In this document: positions 25,781 to 36,560 of the stretch, piece after piece
Layout: every line of letters begins with the position of its first letter
Numbering within the stretch: position 1 is the stretch's first letter
Assembly: GCF_004854025.1 (NCBI RefSeq)
Contig: NZ_STGM01000005.1
Span: 1-64,000, forward strand
Direction: 5' to 3'
Source of the DNA: Microbacterium hydrothermale
Lineage (GTDB): Bacteria; Actinomycetota; Actinomycetes; Actinomycetales; Microbacteriaceae
DNA length: 64,000 nt
Translations under genes and position numbers: made by a program
Notes under the pieces: model-generated
What the model saw: the letters and a program-made list of their open reading frames with translations, nothing else
What the model was told of the DNA's origin: nothing
The model's database searches: none

Positions 25781-26715
25781 CCACTGTTGAGCAGACCCTC
25801 CTGTCCGTGCGCGGACTCACGCAGATCTTCCGCCTCGGCCGTCATCACTCGGTCACCGCGATCGGCGGGGTGTCGTTCGACATCCAGCGCGGAGAGACGT
25901 TCGGCCTGGTGGGGGAGTCGGGAAGCGGCAAGTCGACCATCGGCCGCTCGATCATTCGCCTGCTCGACCCCACCAGCGGAGAGGTCACCCTCGCGGGCGA
26001 TCGCATCAGCGGCAGGCTGGACGCGAAATCGCGCTCACACCTGCGCTCGAGCATCCAGATGATCTTCCAGAACCCGATGTCGAGCCTCAACCCGCGCAAG
26101 AAAGTCTTCGACATCGTCGCGCAGGGCCTGATGACCCAGCGGCGCTACGCCACCACCGCGGAGCGCGACGAGAAGGTCTACGCGATCCTTGAGAAGGTCG
26201 GCCTCGCGCGCGAGTACGCCGATCGCTATCCGCACCAGTTCTCGGGGGGTCAGCGCCAGCGCATCGGTATCGCCCGCGCGCTGGTGATGCAGCCCGACCT
26301 CGTGATCGCCGACGAGTGCGTGTCGGCGCTCGACGTGTCGATCCAGGCGCAGGTCGTGAACCTCATGCGCGCTCTGCAGAAGGAGCTCGGCACGGCGTAC
26401 CTGTTCATCGCGCACGACCTGGCCATGGTGAAGTACATCTCCGACCGCATCGGCGTCATGCACCGCGGGTATCTCGTCGAGACCGGTACGACGGCCGAGA
26501 TCTTCGGCTCGGCGGTGCACCCCTACACGCAGTCGCTGCTGCGCGCGGTGCTGTCGGCGGACCCCCGCGCGATGCGTCGGCGCACGGCATCCGCCCCCTA
26601 CGACCCGGTGGCGCTGGGGATCGACTACGGCGCGGGCAGCGAGCACACGCTGTCGCCGACGCACCGCGTTCTGGCGACCGACTCGCAGCTCGCGGAGTGG
26701 ACGACGGCGGGGTGA
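25777..26715 (+). CDS. dppF: peptide ABC transporter ATPase, DppF type
   Basis: A 312-residue ATPase with Walker A GESGSGKST (about residue 46), the MIFQNPMSSLNPRK Q-loop, signature FSGGQRQR, Walker B LVIADECVSALD and the HPYTQSLL C-terminal element. The glutamate after Walker B is present, but the next residue is Cys where Pro is common (DECVSALD), a variant seen in DppF/OppF subunits. It is the last gene of the nine-gene overlapping operon; the next gene is convergent and only 38 nt away. Confidence 0.93.
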   Translation: MTTVEQTLLSVRGLTQIFRLGRHHSVTAIGGVSFDIQRGETFGLVGESGSGKSTIGRSIIRLLDPTSGEVTLAGDRISGRLDAKSRSHLRSSIQMIFQNPMSSLNPRKKVFDIVAQGLMTQRRYATTAERDEKVYAILEKVGLAREYADRYPHQFSGGQRQRIGIARALVMQPDLVIADECVSALDVSIQAQVVNLMRALQKELGTAYLFIAHDLAMVKYISDRIGVMHRGYLVETGTTAEIFGSAVHPYTQSLLRAVLSADPRAMRRRTASAPYDPVALGIDYGAGSEHTLSPTHRVLATDSQLAEWTTAG

Positions 26716-26753
26716 GGAGCGGGGCGGATGCCGGTGGGCCGACCCCCCGTGCC

Positions 26754-27596
26754 TCAGATCAGACCCAGCTCGGCGAACGCGTTGTGCACGCCGTCTTCCA
26801 GCACCGAGGTCGTGACGCGTCCGGCCAGCTTCTGCAGTTCGGGCACGGCGTTGCCCATGGCGACGGGGCTGCCGACGACCTCGAACATCTCGACGTCGTT
26901 CCAGCTGTCGCCGATACCGATGGCATCCGCCGCCGACAGGCCCAGCTGGGCGAGAACGGACGTGATCGCGGACCCCTTGGTCACCCCGGCCTGACCGATC
27001 TCTCCGTTCGACCCGCCGGGCAGGGGGATCGAACCGGGGATGACGTGGAACCCGTCGCCGAGCGCCGCCGCGGCGTGGGCGACGGTGTCGGTCGAGGGGC
27101 TGACGAACACGGCCTTCGCGACCGCATTGCGGTCGACGTCCGACACCGGCTTCGGCTCGTTCCACAGCGGCTGCTCGGACGGCAGCCCCTGCGCCTCGAG
27201 CTCGGCGGCGCGCTGCGCGTGACGCTCGCGGCGGTACTCGGCCATGACGGGGCCCATTCCTTCGCTGGCGTAGACCCCGCCGTGGGTCTGCAGGAAGTAG
27301 TGGATGCCGTGCGCCGCGAAGTATCGCTCCAGGGCCTCGACGTCTTCGCGCGGCATCGGGCGGTCGACGATGAGCTCGTCGGCGCGCGTGGCGTAGGCGC
27401 CGCCGTTCGTGATCGCCCCGTCGAACCCGATCGCCCGCACATCGGGGTGGATGTCGCCCGCGGAACGCCCGGTCGAGAGCCACACGAGGTGGCCGTTCTC
27501 GCGCGCGCGGCGGATCGCCGTCACGGTCGAGGGGGCGATCACGGAACCGTGCTCGAGGATCGTGCCGTCGACGTCGAGGAAGGCGATGCGGGTCAT
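26754..27596 (-). CDS. HAD-superfamily (Cof-type) phosphatase
   Basis: A 280-residue phosphatase. Motif I is FLDVDGTI at the N-terminus, motif II a Ser/Thr in WLSTGRS, motif III a Lys in the AGVTKGSAI segment and motif IV GIGDSWNDVEMF. This is the Cof/IIB group that dephosphorylates sugar phosphates and other small metabolites. The ATG at 27596 is preferred over an upstream start because GGAG lies seven nt before it and the DxD motif follows at once. It is divergent from the beta-glucoside operon, so a phospho-sugar substrate is possible but unproven. Confidence 0.88.
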   Translation of the reverse strand: MTRIAFLDVDGTILEHGSVIAPSTVTAIRRARENGHLVWLSTGRSAGDIHPDVRAIGFDGAITNGGAYATRADELIVDRPMPREDVEALERYFAAHGIHYFLQTHGGVYASEGMGPVMAEYRRERHAQRAAELEAQGLPSEQPLWNEPKPVSDVDRNAVAKAVFVSPSTDTVAHAAAALGDGFHVIPGSIPLPGGSNGEIGQAGVTKGSAITSVLAQLGLSAADAIGIGDSWNDVEMFEVVGSPVAMGNAVPELQKLAGRVTTSVLEDGVHNAFAELGLI

Positions 27597-27761
27597 GTGC
27601 ACTCCAGCAGGGGATCGACCCCGGGCCGTGGGGACCCGGGGTCGATCCGGTCGGGGGGAGGAATTCGTCGGGGCGCACCTCCGCGGGAGCGCCGCCCTCG
27701 TCACCGTATCGCGTCGCCCGATGGACGGAGTCGGATTGTGCGGTGATCGTCCGTGGGTGTG

Positions 27762-27767
27762 TATAGT
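27762..27767 (+). promoter_or_regulatory. probable -10 box of the beta-glucoside operon
   Basis: TATAGT lies 8 bp before the antiterminator target, so that target would fall at the very 5' end of the transcript. TTGTGC at 27736-27741 could be a -35 box, but the spacing of 20 bp is long. Confidence 0.45.
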
Positions 27768-27774
27768 CGCCGGT

Positions 27775-27805
27775 GGACATGTGACTGGTCATGCAGGCAG
27801 GATCC
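27775..27805 (+). promoter_or_regulatory. ribonucleic antiterminator (RAT) target for a BglG/LicT protein
   Basis: The sequence GGACATGTGACTGG-TCATGCAGGCAGGATCC follows the LicT/SacY RAT layout: a 5' GGA...TGTGACTG and a 3' TGCAGGCA-GGATCC. Its 3' bases are the first strand of the terminator that begins at 27800, so the two structures exclude each other. A matching BglG-type protein is encoded in the same operon at 31281-32111. Confidence 0.8.
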
Positions 27806-27843
27806 GAACGCAGTGCGAGAGCACCGCCTTCGGGTCCTTTTTT
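27800..27843 (+). terminator. conditional intrinsic terminator in the PTS leader
   Basis: GGATCCGAACGC pairs with GCCTTCGGGTCC (one mismatch and one G-T pair) and is followed by six T (27838-27843). Inside the loop is a smaller GTGC-GAGA-GCAC hairpin. It would stop transcription before the PTS gene unless the RAT structure is held open by the antiterminator. Confidence 0.85.
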
Positions 27844-27908
27844 GTTTGCCCGGGGGGCTTCGGAGTCGAGGTCGCGACGCGTGTCCTTCGATCCAAGGAA
27901 GGACTTCG

Positions 27909-31239
<3,331 letters not shown>

Positions 31240-31280
31240 TCGCCACCTCGGCGCATCCCCCGGGGTCGACGGAGACACCC

Positions 31281-32111
31281 ATGCAGATCATCAAGAAGGT
31301 GCTGAACTCCAGCGTCGTGCTCGTCGAGGACGAGCGCGGCGTGGAGCGCGTGCTGCTCGGCAAGGGCATCGGCTTCGCCGCGCGTCCGGGCGACACCGTC
31401 GCGCCGGGATCGACGGACCGGGTCTTCGTCGCGCTCGACGACGCCGATCAGCGGAACCTCGTCGAGTTGCTCGCCCAGATCCCCGGAGGCTTCGTCGAGC
31501 TCACGAGGGCGATCGTGATGGATGCCGAGAAGGCGGGCATCGAGCTCGACGCGCACATCTATCTCACGCTCACCGACCACCTGCACTTCGCGGTGGAGCG
31601 TCAGCGGCGGGGCCTGCAGGTCACCAATCGCCTGGCGTGGGAGGTGCGGACCGTCTATCCGCGCGAATACGAGGTGGGCCTGCGCGCGCTCGGACGGCTC
31701 CGCGACCGCACGGGGGTGTCGCTGCCCGACGAGGAAGCCGCCAACATCGCCTTCCACCTCGTCAACTCCGAGGTGGGGCGACCGGCCGTCGACTCGATGC
31801 GCGTGGTCGGGCTGGTGTCGGACATCACCACGATCGTCACGCACTCCGGGGGAGTGACCTTGGATGCCGACGACCTCCACACCCGTCGGTTTCTCACGCA
31901 CCTGCAGTTCTTCGCGGAGCGGTTGTTCAGCGACCGCCTCGCCGGTCAGGACGAAGACCTGCTCTTCGCGACCATGACGGCGAAGCACCCGCGCGCCGTC
32001 GCGACGGCCGAACGCATCCGCGCGTTCGTTCTGAAGGAGCACGAGGTGGTCATCTCCGACGAAGAGGTGGGCTACCTTGCCCTGCACATCGCTCGCGCCC
32101 AGTCGAGCTGA
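31281..32111 (+). CDS. BglG/LicT-family transcriptional antiterminator
   Basis: A 276-residue protein. Residues 1-58 form the RNA-binding CAT domain (MQIIKKVLNSSVVLVED, then LGKGIGF). PRD1 (about 65-170) and PRD2 (about 171-276) follow, each with candidate regulatory histidines: TDHLHF in PRD1, and THLQFF and LALHIAR in PRD2. It should bind the RAT at 27775-27805 and keep the leader terminator open when phosphorylation by the PTS permits. It lies downstream of the genes it controls, which gives autoregulation. Confidence 0.94.
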   Translation: MQIIKKVLNSSVVLVEDERGVERVLLGKGIGFAARPGDTVAPGSTDRVFVALDDADQRNLVELLAQIPGGFVELTRAIVMDAEKAGIELDAHIYLTLTDHLHFAVERQRRGLQVTNRLAWEVRTVYPREYEVGLRALGRLRDRTGVSLPDEEAANIAFHLVNSEVGRPAVDSMRVVGLVSDITTIVTHSGGVTLDADDLHTRRFLTHLQFFAERLFSDRLAGQDEDLLFATMTAKHPRAVATAERIRAFVLKEHEVVISDEEVGYLALHIARAQSS

Positions 32112-32130
32112 ACACCCCGAAAGGTCTCCC

Positions 32131-32397
32131 ATGGCACAGCGCACCGCCGTCTTCGGCTCGTCCTCCGGCCTGCACTCCCGCCCCGCTGCCACCCTCGCCC
32201 GCGCGGCTGCGGCGTCGAAGCACACCGTCACTCTCGCCGCCGGCGACACCTCCGTCGATGCGCGCAGCATCCTCGCGCTGCTGCAGCTCGGTGTGAACAC
32301 GGGCGATGAGGTGGCCCTCGAGGTCGACGGTCCCGAGGCCGACCGCGTCGCCGACGAGCTCCAGGCGCTGCTCGAGCAGGATCTCGACGCCGCCTGA
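32131..32397 (+). CDS. ptsH: phosphocarrier protein HPr
   Basis: An 88-residue HPr. The phosphorylated His15 is in G-L-H-S-R-P, the classic active site. The [12 protein letters not shown] segment corresponds to the Ser46 region that HPr kinase uses in Firmicutes. It passes phosphate from enzyme I (not in this window) to the EIIBCA permease and, through it, to the antiterminator. It lies 19 nt after the antiterminator gene and is followed by a strong terminator. Confidence 0.93.
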   Translation: MAQRTAVFGSSSGLHSRPAATLARAAAASKHTVTLAAGDTSVDARSILALLQLGVNTGDEVALEVDGPEADRVADELQALLEQDLDAA

Positions 32398-32406
32398 CCC
32401 GATCGC

Positions 32407-32460
32407 GCGAGGGGCCGCGCCGGGTGTATCCCCCCGACGCCCGGCATCCCGGCCCCTCGC
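32407..32460 (+). terminator. terminator-like hairpin after ptsH
   Basis: GCGAGGGGCCG (32407-32417) pairs perfectly with 32450-32460, and an inner GCCGGG/CCCGGC stem extends it. No T-run follows. It is a plausible end of the beta-glucoside operon. Confidence 0.6.
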
Positions 32461-32493
32461 GTGTCCTCTGGGTTCCGGCCCTTCTCCGTGGCT

Positions 32494-32558
32494 CGCGTGG
32501 GAGGTCGGAATCTGTCGCCTGCCGCCTCACGAGGCGACACTTCTCGACCCCTCACGCG
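32494..32558. repeat. nested palindrome before rlmN
   Basis: The outer arms CGCGTGGGAGGTCG and CGACCCCTCACGCG (12 of 14 match) enclose the inner arms TGTCGCCT (32513-32520) and AGGCGACA (32532-32539). The inner word TCTGTCGCC...GCGACAC recurs in the element at 53793-53862, so the two belong to one family. Confidence 0.6.
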
Positions 32559-32621
32559 ATCAAGACGGAGGGTCGAGCGCGCCCAGCCGCGACGCAGGCG
32601 CGCCCCGGTACCCTGGAAACC

Positions 32622-33935
32622 ATGACCGATCAGCCCCCCGTGCGCTCCACCACGCCCCGGCAGGCGCGCCCCGCGGGGGCGCCTGCCGACACCGCCGTCC
32701 GCGAGACGAAGCCGCGCACCGCTCCGGCCCGCCAAGTGCGACCGAAGACCGAGGGCTGGCAGCAGGCCAAGGATGAGACCGGTCGCCCGCTCCTGCAGTT
32801 CGCCAGCCCCAAGCGCGGCAAGCCCCCCGTGCACCTCGCCGACATGACCGCTGACGAGCGCGTCGCCAAGGTGAAGGAGCTGGGCCTCCCCGGCTTCCGC
32901 GCGAAGCAGCTCGAGAAGCACTACTTCACGCACTACACGTCGGATGCCGCCGACATGACCGACCTGCCGGCATCCGGTCGCGAAGAGCTCGTCGCGGGGA
33001 TGCTCCCGCCCCTGCTCACCGAGGTGCGCCGGCTCGAGACCGACCGCGGCGACACGATCAAGTTCCTCTGGAAGCTGCACGACGGCGCCCTCGTCGAGTC
33101 GGTGCTCATGCGCTACCCCGGCCGCATCACGCTGTGCGTGTCGTCGCAGGCCGGGTGCGGCATGAACTGCCCGTTCTGCGCCACCGGGCAGGCGGGCCTG
33201 ACCCGCAACATGTCGGCGGCCGAGATCGTCGAGCAGATCGTGCGCGCCAACGCCCTCATCGCGGCCGGCGGCCTGGGCGGCAAGAAGCGCGACGACCACT
33301 CGCTCGACCGCGTCTCGAACATCGTCTTCATGGGCATGGGTGAGCCGCTGGCGAACTACGCCCGCGTCATGCAGGCCGTGCGCGTGATGGTCGACAAGGA
33401 GCACGGCCTCGGCATGAGCGCCCGCGGCATCACCGTCTCGACCGTGGGCCTCGTTCCCGCGATCAAGAAGCTCGCCGACGAGGACATCCCGGTGACCTTC
33501 GCCCTCTCGCTGCACGCGCCCGACGACGGCCTGCGCGACGAGCTCATCCCGGTCAACTCCCGCTGGAAGGTCGACGAGGCCCTGGACGCCGCCCGCGCCT
33601 ACTTCGACAAGACCGGGCGCCGCGTGTCGATCGAGTACGCCCTGATCAAGGACATGAACGACCACGCGTGGCGCGCCGACCTGCTGGCCGACAAGCTCAA
33701 CGCCCGCGGGCGCGGCTGGGTGCACGTGAACCCGATCCCGCTGAACCCGACCCCGGGCTCGATCTGGACGGCATCCGAGGTGCCGGTGCAGAACGAGTTC
33801 GTGCGCCGTCTCAACGACGCGGGCATCCCGACGACCCTGCGCGACACCCGCGGCAAGGAGATCGACGGGGCGTGCGGCCAGCTCGTGGCGACCGAAGAAG
33901 ACGAGGCGGCGGCCGAGGCGACCCCGGTCGGCTGA
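32622..33935 (+). CDS. rlmN: 23S rRNA (adenine-2503-C2)-methyltransferase
   Basis: A 437-residue radical-SAM enzyme that methylates A2503 of 23S rRNA and can also modify tRNA. The iron-sulfur cysteines are Cys179, Cys183 and Cys186 in [17 protein letters not shown] and the C-terminal catalytic Cys418 in DGACGQL are in place. The N-terminal ~75 residues are Pro/Arg/Ala-rich and not part of the catalytic fold. The ATG at 32622 is the first in-frame start near the promoter region, and a start further in would also leave an intact core. It appears monocistronic. Confidence 0.96.
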   Translation: MTDQPPVRSTTPRQARPAGAPADTAVRETKPRTAPARQVRPKTEGWQQAKDETGRPLLQFASPKRGKPPVHLADMTADERVAKVKELGLPGFRAKQLEKHYFTHYTSDAADMTDLPASGREELVAGMLPPLLTEVRRLETDRGDTIKFLWKLHDGALVESVLMRYPGRITLCVSSQAGCGMNCPFCATGQAGLTRNMSAAEIVEQIVRANALIAAGGLGGKKRDDHSLDRVSNIVFMGMGEPLANYARVMQAVRVMVDKEHGLGMSARGITVSTVGLVPAIKKLADEDIPVTFALSLHAPDDGLRDELIPVNSRWKVDEALDAARAYFDKTGRRVSIEYALIKDMNDHAWRADLLADKLNARGRGWVHVNPIPLNPTPGSIWTASEVPVQNEFVRRLNDAGIPTTLRDTRGKEIDGACGQLVATEEDEAAAEATPVG

Positions 33936-34010
33936 CGCCCTTGACGCTTCGTGTTCACGCGGGCGACGATCACGCTTCACGGGGCCGCCCGCATGCGTCC
34001 GAGGCCGCGA

Positions 34011-35006
34011 TCAGGCGGCGACGGCCGTCACGACGAGGTTGTCGACGTAATGGCCGCTGGCCGGATCCCACGCCCCGGCGCACGTGACCAGCCGCAGCTG
34101 CGGCGTCGGCGTCGGCGCGTAGACCGATTCGGTGGGGAAGCTGTTCTTCTCGACGGTCTGCAGCCCGGTCACCACGAAGTCGGCCGTCGACCCGTCGGCG
34201 CGGCGGACCGACACAGTGTCGCCGGGCGTCAGTCGCGGGAGGTCGTAGAAAACGGCCGGTCCAGTGGGTGAATCGACGTGGCCCGCGATGACCGCGGGAC
34301 CGACCTCTCCGGGCAGGACCCCCTTCTCGTACCAGCCGACCGCGTCGTAGTCCCGGGGCGACTGGATCCACCCGTCGTCCCCTCGGTCGAGGCCGATGAG
34401 GTCGGAGTCCACCCCGATCGCCGGGATCGAGATGTGCACGGGCGGGGCCGTGTTGGCCGCCGCGGGGGTCACCGGATTCTGGAAGCCGCCCGCCGCGCCG
34501 ACGCCCGGCGCCGTCGTCGCCCCGGCGCTCGTCGCCCCGGGCGCGTCCGCCGCGGCCGGGTCGCCCGCGAGCGCGGGGCAGCCGTCGAGCACGTCGTCGG
34601 TGAGCATCGCCGTGGCGAGGGCCGTCCAGGCCGCACCGTAGTACGTGGGGGTGGATGCCGCGGTGTCGGCCATGCGCTGCAGATCGGCTCGCGCCTCGTC
34701 GTCGCGCCCGCTCGCGGCGAGCGCGGCCGCCCGTGCGGCGTACGCGACCGGATGCCGATCCGAGGTGAGGGCGCCGGCTCCCGCGTCGAGCTCGGCGGGC
34801 AGCTCGTCCCCGCCGGGGAGCGCCGCGGCCACGCGCGCCGCGAGGGCGCGGTCGCCGTCATGACACGACTCGGCGAACCGGATGGTCGTGCGCGCGGCGT
34901 CGTAGCCGTAGGCCGGCTCGCCCCCGCCGCCCGCGGAGCCCGCGAGCGCGACGGTGCCGTCGTCGGCGACCGTGGCCCAATTGGTCGGCAGGGTGTTGGC
35001 ATCCAT
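34011..35006 (-). CDS. class F sortase domain fused behind the C-terminal part of a GH8 hydrolase
   Basis: Reading from 35006, residues 1-155 are the second half of a GH8 (BcsZ-like) domain, including AYGYDAARTTIRF with the second catalytic Asp. An Ala/Pro/Gly/Thr linker leads into a class F sortase (about 178-331): SIPAIGVDSDLI, YDAVGWYEKGVLPGE, the catalytic His in A-G-H-V-D-S (34278-34280) and the catalytic Cys in L-V-T-C-A-G (34080-34082). No start codon or ribosome site separates the parts, so hydrolase and sortase form one chain. The true start lies upstream across a frameshift near 35.01-35.03 kb. The sortase probably anchors the adjacent DUF4397 protein. Confidence 0.75.
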   Translation of the reverse strand: MDANTLPTNWATVADDGTVALAGSAGGGGEPAYGYDAARTTIRFAESCHDGDRALAARVAAALPGGDELPAELDAGAGALTSDRHPVAYAARAAALAASGRDDEARADLQRMADTAASTPTYYGAAWTALATAMLTDDVLDGCPALAGDPAAADAPGATSAGATTAPGVGAAGGFQNPVTPAAANTAPPVHISIPAIGVDSDLIGLDRGDDGWIQSPRDYDAVGWYEKGVLPGEVGPAVIAGHVDSPTGPAVFYDLPRLTPGDTVSVRRADGSTADFVVTGLQTVEKNSFPTESVYAPTPTPQLRLVTCAGAWDPASGHYVDNLVVTAVAA

Positions 35007-35009
35007 CAG

Positions 35010-35649
35010 CGCTCGTCACCGCTGCGCTGCCCGCGGCCAGCTCCTCCCACCGGGGGTCGCCCGACGCGCGCGAGAGCACGTCGAACGCGGCCGGCGACGC
35101 GTACGAGGGGTTGTAGGCGTGGGGCGATGCCGTCGCCCACGGTCCCGGCAGCAGGATGCGCCCGAGCGCGGTCTCGGTCGTCATCTCGTCGAGGACCGCG
35201 GCGCCGAGCGACACGCCCTGCTCGCGGAGGTCGTCGCGGTCGAAGGCGTCGCCCGCGAGCACCAGGGCGCGCGCCGCATCGAGGTCGGCGTCCGAGGCGG
35301 GCTGCTCGTCGACGACGGAGCCGTCCTTCCACTGCCACGCCAGCAGGCCGTCGTCGCGCTGCAGGTGGGTGGTCGTCCAGTCCCAGATACTGTCGAAGCG
35401 CGACGGGTCGTCGGCGGCGACGGCGAGGAGCAGGCCGTACGCCTGCCCCTCGCTGACGGTGTCGCCGCCCTGGTCCGTGCGCACCACGCGACCGGCGTCG
35501 ACGTAGGTGTCGAGGAAGGCCTCGGCCGTCGCGGCGGTGGCGTCGGAGGTGTCGGGTTCCGGCTCGGTCGCGGTGCTGCACGCCGCCAACGCCAGGGCGA
35601 CGACGGTGGCGACCGCGCCGACCGTCGACGCCCGGCGTGCGAACGTCAC
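35010..35649 (-). pseudogene. GH8 (BcsZ-like) lipoprotein N-terminal part, frameshifted from the sortase half
   Basis: From the ATG at 35649 the product begins with a lipoprotein signal (lipobox L-A-A-C near residue 23). The N-terminal GH8 domain follows: SEGQAYGLLLAV with the catalytic Glu, FDSIWDWTTTHL, ASDADLDAARAL and NPSYASPAAFDVL. After about 210 residues the frame loses similarity and continues as Arg/Gly-rich nonsense to a stop at 34858. The natural continuation (R-A-L-M-D-A-N-T-L-P-T-N-W) is in the next frame, open from 35015. The DNA therefore carries one extra base, or lacks two. It may be a real frameshift or a sequence error. GH8 enzymes trim cellulose-like polymers in synthase operons. 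Confidence 0.75.
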
Positions 35650-36530
35650 GCGCGCGCCTCGTCGCGGCGGCGCCGACGCGCCGCGATGAGCGCGACGGCG
35701 CCCAGCGCCACGGCCACCGCGCCGGCGCCCGTTGCGGCGGCACCCGTGGGCGCGGTCGTGGCGGCGGCGGTTCCGCCGCCACCGGTGTGGATGCCGCCGA
35801 CCGGCATGTCGGCGAGGGTCGCGGAGTCGGTGATGGTCTGCGCCGTGAGCGCTCCCTGGGCGTCATCGAGCACGAAGAGGGTCGAGACCGACCCCGCCGG
35901 CAGGTCCACCGCCGAGGTCGCGGATTCGTCCGCGCCCGTCAGCTCCAGATCCCACGAACCGGCCGGCACCGCGGCGTAGTCGGTCGCCGACCCCGCGGGC
36001 ACGTCGCGCGCGATCGGGCGCCCCTGGGCGGTGTCGACGTCCACCGTCGGCTCCACCGTCGAGGCCTGCACGACGCGTACGCGCGCCTGTCCGGCGGCGG
36101 GGGCCGAGAGGTCGTCCTCGAAGACCGTGGTCTTCAGGTCGGCGTTGCGGCCGTAGGCGGCGACCGTGAGCGGCTCGCTCTCGGCGATGTCGATCGACTG
36201 CTGCACCACCGGCTGCGTGCCGTCGGCGGCATCCGAGGGCACCATCGACACGACGTACGTGCCGTCGGCGAGGGGGATGTAGGGGCTCACGGCGCCGTAG
36301 GCGACGTCGTCGAGCTCGTAGACGACGGCCCCACCGGCGAGCGCCGTCAGCTGGACGTCGACCGACTTGGTGTCGGGGGAGAGGTGGGCGACGCGCGCCC
36401 ACCCGCCGGGCGCGGTGGGGGCCGCGGAGGCGGCCGGGGCGGTGGCGACGCCGATCCCGGCGGTGAGCAGGGCGGCGGCGCCGATCGCGGCGAGCCGCGC
36501 GGGACGAAGGGAGGGAGTGGCACGGAACAT
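35646..36530 (-). CDS. DUF4397 surface protein with C-terminal sorting signal
   Basis: A 294-residue secreted protein. It has a Sec signal peptide (RLAAIGAAALLTAGIGVATA, with cleavage near ASA-AP) and two DUF4397 repeats: RVAHLSPDTKSVDVQL at about 46-61 and RVRVVQASTVEPTVDVD at about 146-162. The end carries MPVGGIHTGGGG, a hydrophobic helix and an RRRRR tail, an anchoring layout found beside class F sortases. The stop overlaps the start of the GH8-sortase gene. It is probably the sortase substrate and a cell-wall component tied to the polysaccharide made by the two upstream glycosyltransferases. Confidence 0.85.
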   Translation of the reverse strand: MFRATPSLRPARLAAIGAAALLTAGIGVATAPAASAAPTAPGGWARVAHLSPDTKSVDVQLTALAGGAVVYELDDVAYGAVSPYIPLADGTYVVSMVPSDAADGTQPVVQQSIDIAESEPLTVAAYGRNADLKTTVFEDDLSAPAAGQARVRVVQASTVEPTVDVDTAQGRPIARDVPAGSATDYAAVPAGSWDLELTGADESATSAVDLPAGSVSTLFVLDDAQGALTAQTITDSATLADMPVGGIHTGGGGTAAATTAPTGAAATGAGAVAVALGAVALIAARRRRRDEARA

Positions 36531-36560
36531 GGCGGTCCTTTCGTTGGGGGGAGGAGAGGA

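Noticed and set aside
34858..35009. The Arg/Gly-rich tail of the GH8 N-terminal frame as a genuine domain
   Set aside because: The opposite frame carries the expected GH8 continuation, so this tail is out-of-frame sequence.
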